Shown one piece after another: positions 34,811 through 43,454 of a stretch of 64,000 bases of DNA. The notes beneath the pieces are model-generated. The model was given only the letters and a program-made list of their open reading frames with translations. It was not told the DNA's origin and did not search any database. Origin of the DNA: Dactylosporangium sp040605635 (GTDB lineage Bacteria > Actinomycetota > Actinomycetes > Mycobacteriales > Micromonosporaceae). The translations under genes and the position numbers were made by a program. The stretch lies in NCBI RefSeq assembly GCF_040605635.1, contig NZ_JBEXDG010000011.1:124001-188000 (forward strand). Reading direction: 5' to 3'. Each line of letters begins with the position of its first letter. Position 1 is the first letter of the stretch.

Positions 34811-35167
34811 TCACGGCCGGCGGACGGAGTGTTCGATCAGGGAGACCGTGGTGCGGGGGTCTTCGACCTGGATGACCAGGCGGGCGTACTGCGCGTCGGC
34901 GAGCTCCACGACGATCGCCTTTGCCGGGTCGCGGACGTCCCAGAAGACCTTCTCGCCGGCGAGGTGGAAGGTGCCGGCGGTGATGACGTTGGGGATGTGT
35001 GCGCCGGGGGCGCGGATGCCCTTCGGCTGGTGGATCATGCCGGGGTCGGCGGTCGCGCCGCGGACCTTGTCCAGGGGGATGGTCAGGCGGCTCTTGAGGG
35101 CCCAGAGCTTGTCCATGCCTTCGATTTCCACGACGAGGGTGTCGCCGTCGATGGTGACGGTTGCCAT
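34811..35167 (-). CDS. small hypothetical beta-rich protein
   Basis: 118 aa, soluble and beta-rich: TVTIDGDTLVVEIEGMDKLW, then DKVRGATADPGM and KAIVVELADAQYARLVIQV. The pattern resembles PH-like proteins common in actinobacteria, without known activity. AAGGAG lies 7 nt before ATG 35167. The TetR-like gene ends 5 bp upstream, so the pair is probably one operon controlled by that regulator. Confidence 0.75.
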   Translation of the reverse strand: MATVTIDGDTLVVEIEGMDKLWALKSRLTIPLDKVRGATADPGMIHQPKGIRAPGAHIPNVITAGTFHLAGEKVFWDVRDPAKAIVVELADAQYARLVIQVEDPRTTVSLIEHSVRRP

Positions 35168-35172
35168 GGTTG

Positions 35173-35586
35173 CTACTCCTTGAGGTTGATGCGGGCCCGC
35201 AGGCGCAGGCCCAGCAGTGCGGTGGCGGCGTCCGGGCCGAGGGCGGCGTCCAGCGAAGCGAGCGCGTCGCCGATCAGCGAAGCCACCTCCGGGTCGAACG
35301 GGGCCTGCTCGACGGCGGCCAGCAGCAGCAGGTCGAGCGCCGCCGGGTCGGGGAAGGGGGAAGCGCCGGAAGTCAGCAGCGGTGCGAGGTCGTGGTCGAG
35401 ATACCAGCGCAGCGCGGTCAGATACAGGCCGCGTTTGCTGCCGAACGTCTTGTACAGGCTGTTGCGGTGCACGCCGAGGCCGTTGACCAGGTCGTCCACG
35501 GACAGCCCGTCATAGGCCCGCCGGGAGAACAGCGCCACGGCCGCCCGGGTCACCGCCTGCTCGTCGAAGCCTCTCGGTCGTCCCAT
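35173..35586 (-). CDS. TetR-family transcription regulator
   Basis: About 137 aa, shorter than the usual 190, with a normal HTH at roughly residues 26-53 (LSVDDLVNGLGVHRNSLYKT) and a reduced ligand domain. It should repress its own operon, which includes the small beta-rich protein 5 bp downstream, and possibly the divergent GNAT gene. Operator candidates lie in the 67-bp gap to that gene. Whether the short C-terminus still binds a ligand is unclear. Confidence 0.85.
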   Translation of the reverse strand: MGRPRGFDEQAVTRAAVALFSRRAYDGLSVDDLVNGLGVHRNSLYKTFGSKRGLYLTALRWYLDHDLAPLLTSGASPFPDPAALDLLLLAAVEQAPFDPEVASLIGDALASLDAALGPDAATALLGLRLRARINLKE

Positions 35587-35605
35587 ACGGCAACGGTACG
35601 AGTAA

Positions 35606-35635
35606 AGGAACGAACAGTCAAGAACGAACGTTCCT
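35606..35635. promoter_or_regulatory. candidate TetR operator with AGGAACG and GAACG-AA-CGTTC repeats
   Basis: AGGAACG (35606-35612) and CGTTCCT (35629-35635) are inverted, and the right half also holds GAACG-AA-CGTTC (35622-35633). It lies between the divergent tetR and GNAT starts and could control both. Confidence 0.5.
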
Positions 35636-35653
35636 GAACGGGAAGGGGTCATA

Positions 35654-36172
35654 ATGCGGGGCATGGTGACGTTCCGAGACGCGAACCCCGATGACGTGCC
35701 GGCCCTGGTCAGCCTGGTGCAGGCCGCCTATCGCGGGGACAGCAGCCGTGAAGGGTGGACGACCGAGGCGGACCTGCTGGAGGGCCAGCGCGCCGACCCG
35801 GACATGGTCACGGCGGCGATCGGGACGACAATCGTGGCGGAGCAGGACGGCGGCGTCGTCGGGTGCTGCCAGCTGGAGCGCCGCGACGGGTATGCCTACT
35901 TCGGCATGTTCGCCGTCGACCCGAAACTGCAGGGCAACAGCATCGGCCGCAAGGTCCTCGAGGAAGCCGAGCGCAAGGCGCGGGACGAGTGGGGCGCCGG
36001 CGAGCTGCGGATGACCGTGATCGTCCAGCGGGAGGACCTCATCGCCTGGTACGAGCGGCGCGGCTTCAAACGCACCGGCGAGCTGTCACCGTTCCCGTAC
36101 GGCGACGAGCGCTTCGGCAAGCCACTCCGCGACGACCTGGCGTTCGAAACGCTGATCAAGCAGCTGGGCTAG
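35654..36172 (+). CDS. GNAT-family N-acetyltransferase
   Basis: 172 aa single-domain GNAT. Motif A is YFGMFAVDPKLQGNSIGRKV, and motif B is DLIAWYERRGFKRTGEL. GGAAGGGG precedes the ATG by 6 nt. It is divergent from the TetR gene and shares its operator region. Its 3' end overlaps the Rieske oxygenase gene by 17 bp, tail to tail. The substrate is unknown. Confidence 0.88.
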   Translation: MRGMVTFRDANPDDVPALVSLVQAAYRGDSSREGWTTEADLLEGQRADPDMVTAAIGTTIVAEQDGGVVGCCQLERRDGYAYFGMFAVDPKLQGNSIGRKVLEEAERKARDEWGAGELRMTVIVQREDLIAWYERRGFKRTGELSPFPYGDERFGKPLRDDLAFETLIKQLG

Positions 36173-37286
36173 TGCCGAGATAGGCCGAGGCCACGAGTGT
36201 CGTCCACTGGTAGACCGCGTCCTCGTTCGGCGACAGGGGGCCGGGAATGAAATGGGGCGAGGACAGGCCGCGCTGCACGGACTCGCACGCGGCCCAGTCC
36301 TGCCGGTTCGTCAGGTCCCAGAAGTCGACCGCGTACGCCGTCTCCGAGAACCCCTCGGGGAAGAACCAGCTGCACTCGATCGACGTCAGGCCGGGCTCCA
36401 GCGGCGTCAGCCGGTGCGTCATCACGTAGTCCGGATGCGCGGACACCAGCAGGTTGGGGAACAGCCCCACGTACAACACCGTCCGGCGCGGTGCGTCGGG
36501 GATGAAATGTCCGGGTCCGCTGCCGTCGAACGACATCGTCGTCGCGTGCGGCCGCAGATCCATCGAGCCGCCGACCCACGCCCCGGGCAAGGACCAGTTG
36601 TCGCCGGACGTCGGCGGCGAGACCTTGCACAGCTCCGGGTGGATCAGCGGGCAGTGGTAGCACTCGTGGTAGTTGTCGATCATGACTTTCCAGTTGGCGG
36701 CCACCCGATACTCATGGCGCGCACCCAATTGGAGGCTGCCCATCTGGTACGGCCGGAGCAGACGGTCCAGGTCGCCGACGAACGCGGAAAAGGGCTGGGC
36801 GGGGACCCCTGCGTTGACGAACAGCCATCCCTCCCAGACTGTGGCAGGCAGCTCGATGAGGCCGAGCTCGCCGGGATCGAGCGGACCCATCCCGGGCGCC
36901 GTGGCCAGTGCGCCGTCGAGGCGGAACGCCCAGCCGTGATAGGGGCACACCGCCGACGGCCGCCCGTTCGAAGCGCCGTCGGGCAGCAGCTCGTGCGCCC
37001 GGTGCCGGCACACGTTCGCGAAAGCGCGGACGGCATCGCCGCTGAACGTCAGCAGGACCCCGACATCGCCGACGGTGACGGCCCGCTGCGTGCAGTCCGC
37101 GCCCAGCTCGGAGACCCGTCCCACGCACGTCCACGACGCGGCGAACAGGTGCCGCCGCTCCCACGCCAGGACCGCGGGGTCCGTGTACGCGGCGGCGGGC
37201 AGCATCCGCGACGACCCGAACGGCAGCAGCGCGGCCTCGACCGCGGCCCGGTCCAGCGGGGCTTCCACGCGGGACATGTCAGACAT
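36156..37286 (-). CDS. Rieske non-heme iron oxygenase alpha subunit
   Basis: About 376 aa. The Rieske cluster ligands are C93-x-H95 and C114-x-x-H117 (CRHRAHELL, CPYHGW). The mononuclear iron site is D204-N-Y-H207-x-x-x-H211 in IDNYHECYHC. This is the oxygenase of the ring-hydroxylating/choline-monooxygenase-like group. It needs a separate reductase, and none is nearby. Likely cytoplasmic. I chose ATG 37286; ATG 37277 or 37295 are also in frame and no ribosome site decides. The substrate may be an aromatic acid or quaternary amine. Confidence 0.88.
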   Translation of the reverse strand: MSDMSRVEAPLDRAAVEAALLPFGSSRMLPAAAYTDPAVLAWERRHLFAASWTCVGRVSELGADCTQRAVTVGDVGVLLTFSGDAVRAFANVCRHRAHELLPDGASNGRPSAVCPYHGWAFRLDGALATAPGMGPLDPGELGLIELPATVWEGWLFVNAGVPAQPFSAFVGDLDRLLRPYQMGSLQLGARHEYRVAANWKVMIDNYHECYHCPLIHPELCKVSPPTSGDNWSLPGAWVGGSMDLRPHATTMSFDGSGPGHFIPDAPRRTVLYVGLFPNLLVSAHPDYVMTHRLTPLEPGLTSIECSWFFPEGFSETAYAVDFWDLTNRQDWAACESVQRGLSSPHFIPGPLSPNEDAVYQWTTLVASAYLGTSPAA

Positions 37287-37350
37287 GCCAACCATGCAAG
37301 CCATCATGACGGACCGGACCGCGTTCGACGAGCGGTCACTGGAGTCATGT

Positions 37351-38088
37351 TCAGACATCGCGTGGGACGCTCGGTGGATCGCCGAATCCGAGCCAGGTGA
37401 TCCGGTGCCCGAGCCCGTCGTGCACCACCTCGAGCCGTAGCCGCGACACGCCGTAGACGGTGTCCCACAGCGACATCACGCTGACCCGGCGATATCCCTC
37501 GTCGGTGCTCATCAGGTCCGGCGGGATCCGGTGCGGCGGCAGCAGCAGGGGCACCGGATAGCCGTCGACCATCTCCCGCAGCCGGTCACCCTGCCAGCCC
37601 TGGCCGTCGGTCCGCGCGTCGATCGTCTGGTACCAGCCCCGCACGAGATCCAACACGATCGCCGCGATCTCGAAGCGCACCGACGGCGGCAGGTCCCGCG
37701 CGGTCGGCGGTCCCCACGTGACCGGCTTCAGCCCGGCGGGCGGCAGCGCGTCGTGCATCCCGTCGCGGATCTCGGGATTGCCGCCGAGCTCCCGCAGCGG
37801 CCCGTTGAGGTGCTGGTCGAGCGCGGCGAGCACCTGCATCGTGCCGAGCGACATGGCCCGCACGGCCGGCGAATGCTGCCGGTTCCAGTCGTTGAGCAGG
37901 AACACGAAGAACTCCCGCAGCTTCAGCGGATCGAAGTGCAGCTCGTCGCTCTCGGGCCCGAGGATGCCGCTGGAGCGCTGGATCCGGTCCTCCATGACGC
38001 GCACCTGCGCCGCGAACATCCGCGCGGTGCTCCTGCCCGGCTCCCAGAAGGAGACCCCGTCGACGTACCCGAACATGCCCATGCGCAT
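37351..38088 (-). CDS. hypothetical protein, divergent from flagellin
   Basis: 245 aa, soluble. AAGG is found 5 nt before ATG 38088; ATG 38082 is possible. Helical stretches (FFVFLLNDWNRQHSPAV, FEIAAIVLDLVRGWYQTI) are followed by a basic C-terminal part with VSRLRLEVVHDGL. No known motif. The divergent position relative to flagellin may be coincidental, since nothing in the sequence suggests a motility role. Confidence 0.65.
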   Translation of the reverse strand: MRMGMFGYVDGVSFWEPGRSTARMFAAQVRVMEDRIQRSSGILGPESDELHFDPLKLREFFVFLLNDWNRQHSPAVRAMSLGTMQVLAALDQHLNGPLRELGGNPEIRDGMHDALPPAGLKPVTWGPPTARDLPPSVRFEIAAIVLDLVRGWYQTIDARTDGQGWQGDRLREMVDGYPVPLLLPPHRIPPDLMSTDEGYRRVSVMSLWDTVYGVSRLRLEVVHDGLGHRITWLGFGDPPSVPRDV

Positions 38089-38126
38089 GACCTTGCCACC
38101 TCGGTGGAAAAAGGTGCCGGCGAAGG

Positions 38127-38154
38127 CTCATGGCCGGGCCGGTGGCGCCGATGA
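38127..38154 (+). promoter_or_regulatory. candidate sigma-28/WhiG-type promoter of flagellin
   Basis: CTCA (38127-38130) and GCCGATGA (38147-38154) with a 16-bp spacer resemble the TAAA-N15/16-GCCGATAA promoters used by FliA/WhiG-type sigma factors. The site lies 60 bp upstream of the flagellin ATG. The -35 match is weak. Confidence 0.4.
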
Positions 38155-38213
38155 CATCCCCGTGCGGGCCACGGACGGCCCGTAAGTACGACCCGCATCA
38201 AGGAGGAATCACC

Positions 38214-39068
38214 ATGGGTCTTCGTATCAACAACAACATCGCCGCTCAGAACGCCTACCGGAACCTGTCGGTGACGGACAGCCAGATGAGCAAGTCGCTG
38301 GAGAGGCTCTCCTCGGGGTACCGGATCAACCGCGCCGCGGACGACGCGGCCGGCCTGTCCATCAGTGAGGGTCTGCGCTCGCAGATCGGCGGCCTGAAGG
38401 TCGCGGTGCGCAACGCGCAGGACGGCGTCTCGGTCGTGCAGACCGCTGAGGGTGCGCTCACCGAGACCCACTCGATCCTCCAGCGCATGCGTGACCTGTC
38501 CGTGCAGGCGTCGTCCACCGGTTCGCAGGACACCGACGCCCGCACGGCGGCACAGACCGAGTTCACCCAGCTCAACGCCGAGCTGGACCGGATCGCGACC
38601 ACCACGTCCTTCGGCGGGCAGAAGCTGCTCGACCCTTCGGCGTCCTACACCGGCACCTTCCAGGTCGGCGCCAACACCGCGGCGGCGGACCAGATCGCCG
38701 TCAACCTCGGCACCGCCGCCTTCGGCAGCGTCGCGGTGACCGGCTTCGACTCGACCGGCCTCGGCACCGCGGGCCTCGATCTGGTGGCCGGCGCCTCCGC
38801 CGCGATCACCGCGATCGACACCGCGATCAAGGGTGTCTCGACCGCTCGGGCGACGCTCGGCGCGTACCAGAACCGCTTCGAGCACACCATCAACAACCTC
38901 AACACCACGGTGGAGAACCTGTCCGCGTCCGAGTCGCGCATCCGTGACACGGACATGGCCCAGGAGATGGTCTCCTTCACCAGATCGCAGATCCTGACCC
39001 AGGCCGGCACCAGCATGCTGGCCCAGGCCAACCAGGCGCCGCAGAACGTGCTGTCCCTGCTGCGCTAG
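38214..39068 (+). CDS. fliC: flagellin
   Basis: About 284 aa, a short flagellin that keeps the conserved D0/D1 ends and has only a small central part. The N-terminus (LRINNNIAAQNAYRNLSV, ERLSSGYRINRAADDAAGLS) and the C-terminus (SRIRDTDMAQEMVSFTRSQI, MLAQANQAPQNVLSLLR) are canonical. It polymerises into the flagellar filament outside the cell. AGGAGG lies 7 nt before the ATG. No other flagellar gene is in the window, so it is separated from any flagellar cluster. A terminator follows directly. Confidence 0.97.
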   Translation: MGLRINNNIAAQNAYRNLSVTDSQMSKSLERLSSGYRINRAADDAAGLSISEGLRSQIGGLKVAVRNAQDGVSVVQTAEGALTETHSILQRMRDLSVQASSTGSQDTDARTAAQTEFTQLNAELDRIATTTSFGGQKLLDPSASYTGTFQVGANTAAADQIAVNLGTAAFGSVAVTGFDSTGLGTAGLDLVAGASAAITAIDTAIKGVSTARATLGAYQNRFEHTINNLNTTVENLSASESRIRDTDMAQEMVSFTRSQILTQAGTSMLAQANQAPQNVLSLLR

Positions 39069-39076
39069 GCGTGATG

Positions 39077-39104
39077 GCGGGGCCCGACCTACGTTGGGCC
39101 CCGC
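39077..39104 (+). terminator. flagellin terminator hairpin
   Basis: GCGGGGCCC (39077-39085) pairs with GGGCCCCGC (39096-39104) around a 10-nt loop, 8 bp past the stop. CTTTCTT follows shortly after. Confidence 0.8.
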
Positions 39105-39188
39105 TCAACGCTTTCTTAAGTTTGTATTCAGTAACGGTGGATTCTGTCGATCTCCGTTGACACGTTCCCCATCGGTAACAAAGGCTGC

Positions 39189-39202
39189 TGAGAGCGCTCT
39201 CA
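39189..39202. promoter_or_regulatory. LacI-type operator TGAGAGCGCTCTCA
   Basis: A perfect 14-bp palindrome 16 bp before the GTG of the GH64 glucanase gene. It has the core of the CebR-type operator TGGGAGCGCTCCCA with two symmetric base changes, as expected for a LacI-family regulator responding to glucan oligosaccharides. Confidence 0.65.
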
Positions 39203-39217
39203 CGAAGGAGTCTCTCG

Positions 39218-40840
39218 GTGCGTCTCAGGACAAAATTGCTCGGTGCGGCCGCCGCGCTCGCCGTGGCGGTGCCCGTGGGCATCGCCGCGATGCCGAACGC
39301 GTCGGCGGTCGGGCCCAGCCTGCTGCCCTTCACGGTCACGAACACCACCGGCCGCGGCGACGCGGTCTACCTCTATGTGCTGGGTGTCAACCTGAGCACC
39401 GGCCGCCTCGGCTACGCCAACGCGGGTGGCACCTTCACCAACTGGCCGGCCGGCCAGAACCCGCCCTCCCCGGCGCCGGACGTCGCGATCGGCGGACCCG
39501 GCAACGGCGGCAGCACCACCATCCAACTGCCGAAGAACATGTCCGGCCGGGTCTACATGTCCCTTGGCCAGAAGCTGAAGTTCTTCCTCACCCCCGACGG
39601 GCTCGTCCAGCCGGCGCCGTGGTCCGCCAGCGACCCCAACCACGACATCCTGTTCGACTGGAGCGAGTTCACCTACAACGACGCCGGGCTGTGGCTCAAC
39701 AGCTCGCAGGTCGACATGTTCGCCGTCCCGCACGAGGTCACCGTGACGGGCAGCAATGGCGTCACGACCCGGACCGGCGCACCCGTCGCCAACGGCCGGC
39801 AGAACGTGATCAACCAGGTCAAGGCCCAGTCGGGCTGGGGCAACACGGTCGTCACCCGCTCGGACGGCACGGTCCTCCGCGTTCTCGCTCCCGGCAAAGC
39901 CGCCGATGCCGGGCTCTTCAGCGCGACGTACCTCGACCCGTACATCACCAACGCCTGGAACGCGTACACGTCCAAGACGCTGACGGTGGTGCCGTTCACC
40001 GACCAGCCGGGCATCAAGTACTTCGGCCGCACCAACGGCAACGTCATGGCCTTCACCAACGGCTCCGGCCAGCAGGTCGCGTCGTTCAACAAGCCCAGCA
40101 CCAGCAACGTCTGGGGCTGCGACGGCGCGCTCGGCGCACCCAACGACCAGGTCGTCGGGCCGATCGCCCGCACGCTCTGCGCGGCGCTGCACCGCGGCAC
40201 GCTCGGCACCATCGACACCCAGCCCGGCGGCGGGGCGGCGGACTTCTACAAGAGCTCGCTGACCAACCACTACTCGCGGATCATCCACGCGAACATGGCC
40301 GACGGGAAGGCGTACGGGTTCGCGTTCGACGACGTGCAGAACCAGGAGTCCCTGGTGCACTCCGGCGACCCGCGCTCGGCCGGCATCACGCTCAGCCCGT
40401 TCGTCGGAGGGTCGAACCCGCCGCCGACCACCACGCCGCCGCCCACCGGAAACGGCAACGTCACCGGCATCGCCAGCAACTGGCACGGCAAGTGCATCGA
40501 CGTGCCGAACTGGAACTTCAACGACGGCCAGCGCCTGATCGTGTGGAACTGCACCGGCGGCACCAACCAGCGCTGGAACTGGGTCAACGGCACCCTGCGC
40601 ACCGAGAACAACAAGTGCATGGACGTCGCCTGGGGCTCCACCGCCAACGGCGCGGCCATCCAGATCGCCACCTGCAGCGGCAACCCCGCCCAGCAGTTCG
40701 TCCTGTCCGCCGCCGGCGACCTGGTCAACCCCCAGGCCAACAAGTGCGTGGACATCGCCGGCTGGAACCCGAACAACGACGCCGTCCTGCACCTGTGGGA
40801 ATGCACGGGCGGCGCCAACCAGAAGTGGCACCGCGTCTGA
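39218..40840 (+). CDS. secreted beta-1,3-glucanase (GH64) with ricin-type lectin domain
   Basis: 540 aa. Signal peptide to about residue 30 (AMPNASAVG). The catalytic part, roughly 35-390, matches GH64 laminaripentaose-producing glucanases (SLLPFTVTNTTGRGDAVYLY; ILFDWSEFTYND). A Pro/Thr linker near 396-408 joins a ricin B-type lectin domain with the repeated Q-x-W signature (TNQRWNWV, PAQQFVL, ANQKWHRV). It should degrade fungal or algal beta-1,3-glucan. GAAGGAG precedes GTG 39218, and a LacI-type palindrome sits just upstream. Confidence 0.92.
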   Translation: MRLRTKLLGAAAALAVAVPVGIAAMPNASAVGPSLLPFTVTNTTGRGDAVYLYVLGVNLSTGRLGYANAGGTFTNWPAGQNPPSPAPDVAIGGPGNGGSTTIQLPKNMSGRVYMSLGQKLKFFLTPDGLVQPAPWSASDPNHDILFDWSEFTYNDAGLWLNSSQVDMFAVPHEVTVTGSNGVTTRTGAPVANGRQNVINQVKAQSGWGNTVVTRSDGTVLRVLAPGKAADAGLFSATYLDPYITNAWNAYTSKTLTVVPFTDQPGIKYFGRTNGNVMAFTNGSGQQVASFNKPSTSNVWGCDGALGAPNDQVVGPIARTLCAALHRGTLGTIDTQPGGGAADFYKSSLTNHYSRIIHANMADGKAYGFAFDDVQNQESLVHSGDPRSAGITLSPFVGGSNPPPTTTPPPTGNGNVTGIASNWHGKCIDVPNWNFNDGQRLIVWNCTGGTNQRWNWVNGTLRTENNKCMDVAWGSTANGAAIQIATCSGNPAQQFVLSAAGDLVNPQANKCVDIAGWNPNNDAVLHLWECTGGANQKWHRV

Positions 40841-40856
40841 CGCGCAGGCCACGCCT

Positions 40857-40890
40857 GAAGGGCCGGGTCCCCGCCAGGGCCCGGCCCTTC
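40857..40890 (+). terminator. GH64 gene terminator hairpin
   Basis: GAAGGGCCGGG (40857-40867) pairs with CCCGGCCCTTC (40880-40890), 17 bp past the stop codon. Confidence 0.8.
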
Positions 40891-40892
40891 GC

Positions 40893-41090
40893 GTGCGACC
40901 TCAGTCGGTCAGGTCGAGGCGGGCCGGCCGGCTGGTCGTGCTCGCCTGCACCACCCTGGCGACGACGCCGCTCACGGTCGCCGGATCGGTGACGGTGCGT
41001 GTGTCATGGGGCACGCTGGGTGCCGTGATCGGGGGGACCGGGCTGCTCGCGGTCGTCGCGGCGCTGGTCGGTGCCCGTCCGGAGAAATAG
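40893..41090 (+). CDS. possible small membrane protein
   Basis: A 65-aa frame with two hydrophobic stretches (RLVVLACTTLATTPLTVAG and TLGAVIGGTGLLAVVAALVG) and a basic start. It lies between two terminator hairpins, the second directly after its stop codon, which supports a transcribed gene. No good ribosome site is visible and the true start could be one of several later GTGs. No family recognised. Confidence 0.4.
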   Translation: MRPQSVRSRRAGRLVVLACTTLATTPLTVAGSVTVRVSWGTLGAVIGGTGLLAVVAALVGARPEK

Positions 41091-41092
41091 TG

Positions 41093-41124
41093 AGACCGGC
41101 ACCCACGGGGGAAGGTGCCGGTCT
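41093..41124 (+). terminator. terminator hairpin after small ORF
   Basis: AGACCGGCACC (41093-41103) pairs perfectly with GGTGCCGGTCT (41114-41124), beginning 2 bp past the TAG of the small open frame. Confidence 0.8.
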
Positions 41125-41439
41125 ACTGCATCCCAGAATAGGCCGCGTTCCGCGCATGCGCCAGTGCCAACCGGAGGACGTTCACCGTGGACGATCGGAG
41201 GCGGCCCTGTCGCGATGTCGCCGCGCGTTCATCGGACGTTCAGCGGAGGCGTGACCGACTCCTCCGCGATCGCCCATTTTGATCATCGGACGTTCAGTCA
41301 GAGGCCGGAAAACAGGGGCAACACGAAACTCAATTTATGATTAAACTCCCGGTCGGACCCCGTCCCGGCGCCTCGCGGGCAGCGAGAGCAGCATGGCCAT
41401 CGCGGTGGTCCGTTCTAATCCTTTTCGGGGAGGATCAAT
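41125..41439 (+). promoter_or_regulatory. promoter region of the first cell-wall-binding gene, with repeated ATCGGACGTTCAG
   Basis: About 315 bp without a gene, less GC-rich than its surroundings near 41330-41345 (AATTTATGATTAAAC). ATCGGACGTTCAG occurs exactly twice, at 41231-41243 and 41285-41297, 54 bp apart. A related GGAGGACGTTCAC lies near 41172. A similar ATCGGCCGTTCGG precedes the third paralogue at 45438-45450. These may be binding sites of a shared regulator. Confidence 0.5.
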
Positions 41440-43386
41440 TTGTCTCGTGCTTACGTGCGCCGAATCGCAGTCGGCGGCGTAACCCTCGCGACGGTCGCCG
41501 CGACCGCCACGGCGGCCAACGCAGCACACACCGGTGAGGTCGGCAAGGTCACCTACAACGTCGGCTCCACGGCCTATGTGGCCAACCAGGACGGCTCCGG
41601 CCAGTCGATCCTCGCGTCCGGTGTCGTCGGCAACGGCGCGTGGTCGCCGGACGGCAGCCGCTACGCGTACGCCTCGGCCGACGGCAGCATCCACACGGTC
41701 CGCTACGACGGCAGCCGCAACGTCCAGCTCACCAACCCCGCCGCAGGCACCGCGACCGACCCGTCGTGGAGCGCCTACGGCCAGCGCGTGTACTTCAGCC
41801 GGAGCGGCCAGCTGTTCTACGCGTCCAGCGACGGCAGCTTCTGGGTCACGCCGCTGGGTGAGAACCCGGGCGGCAGCTACTACGACGTCAACCCATCCGT
41901 GTCCGACACCAGCGAAGTCATCTTCGAGCGGTCCGGCGCGGTCTACAAGCACAACCCGGCCAGCCCCGCCAGCCCGACCAAGCTGGTCGACGCGGCCACC
42001 AGCCCGGACTTCGCACCGGGCGGCGCCACGTTCGTCTACGTGTCGGCCGGCAACCTGTGGATCGCCGACAACGCCGGCGGCAACAAGACCCAGCTGACCA
42101 CCGAGGGCGGCGCCACCGACCCGGCGTTCTCCGCCGACGGCGCCAGCGTGGTCTACTCCACCGGCGGCGCGGTGAAGAAGGTCGTCGTCGCCACCAAGCA
42201 GGCCTCGACGGTCAAGGCCAGCAGCACCGCCCCCAGTTCGCAGGGTGTGCGGCGCAACGTCGTCCAGCGCGTCTGGGGTGCCGACGGCACCGACACGGCG
42301 ATCCAGACGTCGCGGTGGAACTACCTCGACCACGGCGACACCAGCACCGACACCGGGCGGATCCCCGCCGACGCGGTCGTGCTGTCCCGCAGCGACACCT
42401 ACCTCGACGCCCTGGTCGGGTCGGCGCTCGCCATCAACAAGCAGGGGCCGCTGCTGATCACCGCCCGTGGCAACACGGTCGAGCCGCGCGTCCTCGCCGA
42501 GATCAAGCGGATCCTGGGCACGTCGGGCGACATCTACCTGCTGGGCGGCACGCTCGCCCTGCCGGTGGGCGTCGAGAACCAGCTCAAGGGCCTCGGCTAC
42601 ACCGTCAAGCGGATCTGGGGCAACACGCACTACGACACCGCTGTCGAGATCAACAAGCAGATCACGTCGGACCCGAAGGTCGCGATCGTCACCACCGGCG
42701 CGAACTACTACGACGCCCTCGCCGCCGGTGCGGCCGCGGGCGCCACCGGCGAAACGGTCATCGTCCTCTCCGACGGTGTCAACATGCCGGCCGCGTCGGC
42801 GAACTACCTCAACAGCCTCAACCCCTACCCGGAGCAGGGTGGCACGGACATCGTCGCCGCCGGTGGCCCGGGCAACACGGCACTCGGCAACGCGTACTAC
42901 CGCAACCAGCTGTACAACTGGGGCGACGACTGGCTCTACTACCCGCTGGTCGGCAACAACGAGAAGGACACCGCGGTCCAGCTGGCCGAGTTCTTCTTCG
43001 CGGCGCCGGTCAACGTGGCCCTGTCGACCAACCGCGGCTGGCAGGACGCCCTCACCGGCGGTGCGATGATCGGCGGGGCCTACGGTCCGCTGCTGCTCAC
43101 CGACCCGACCGGCCTCTACGGCCCGGTCGCGGACTACCTGTACGCGGGCTCGGGCTCCATCACCGCCGGCGTCATGCTCGGCGGCTACCTCGCCCTTCCG
43201 GACAGCCTCGCCGGGCAGATCGGCAACCCGATCAGCGTGGCGGGTCAGTACGACTTCGTGGACTTCTCGGCCGGGGTGGCCAAGAGCGGGCTGCGCGCGC
43301 AGACCGCCACGCCCAAGGCGACGGTCGACGCGAAGACCACCGAGGTGCCCGGCCTGACCACGGTCAAGCCGAAGACCATCAAGTAG
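41440..43386 (+). CDS. secreted beta-propeller protein with cell-wall-binding repeat 2 domains (paralogue 1)
   Basis: About 648 aa. It starts at TTG 41440, with GGGGAGGA 6 nt upstream. The signal peptide ends near ATAANAAHT. Residues 35-260 form TolB/PD40-type propeller blades (WSPDGSRYAYAS). Residues from about 280 to 600 contain cell-wall-binding repeat 2 units, with VVLSRSDTYLDALVGSALA and VLGGYLALP type elements. It should attach non-covalently to the wall and face outward. Two paralogues follow downstream. No enzymatic motif, so a structural or surface-display role is likely. Confidence 0.88.
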   Translation: MSRAYVRRIAVGGVTLATVAATATAANAAHTGEVGKVTYNVGSTAYVANQDGSGQSILASGVVGNGAWSPDGSRYAYASADGSIHTVRYDGSRNVQLTNPAAGTATDPSWSAYGQRVYFSRSGQLFYASSDGSFWVTPLGENPGGSYYDVNPSVSDTSEVIFERSGAVYKHNPASPASPTKLVDAATSPDFAPGGATFVYVSAGNLWIADNAGGNKTQLTTEGGATDPAFSADGASVVYSTGGAVKKVVVATKQASTVKASSTAPSSQGVRRNVVQRVWGADGTDTAIQTSRWNYLDHGDTSTDTGRIPADAVVLSRSDTYLDALVGSALAINKQGPLLITARGNTVEPRVLAEIKRILGTSGDIYLLGGTLALPVGVENQLKGLGYTVKRIWGNTHYDTAVEINKQITSDPKVAIVTTGANYYDALAAGAAAGATGETVIVLSDGVNMPAASANYLNSLNPYPEQGGTDIVAAGGPGNTALGNAYYRNQLYNWGDDWLYYPLVGNNEKDTAVQLAEFFFAAPVNVALSTNRGWQDALTGGAMIGGAYGPLLLTDPTGLYGPVADYLYAGSGSITAGVMLGGYLALPDSLAGQIGNPISVAGQYDFVDFSAGVAKSGLRAQTATPKATVDAKTTEVPGLTTVKPKTIK

Positions 43387-43401
43387 TTCCAGCTCACCTG
43401 A

Positions 43402-43436
43402 ACAGGCCCCGGCGGATGTCCGCCGGGGCCTGTTTT
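43402..43436 (+). terminator. intrinsic terminator after paralogue 1
   Basis: ACAGGCCCCGGCGGA (43402-43416) pairs with TCCGCCGGGGCCTGT (43419-43433), followed by TTTT. It starts 15 bp past the stop. Confidence 0.9.
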
Positions 43437-43454
43437 CCCACGGGGAGGAATTCC

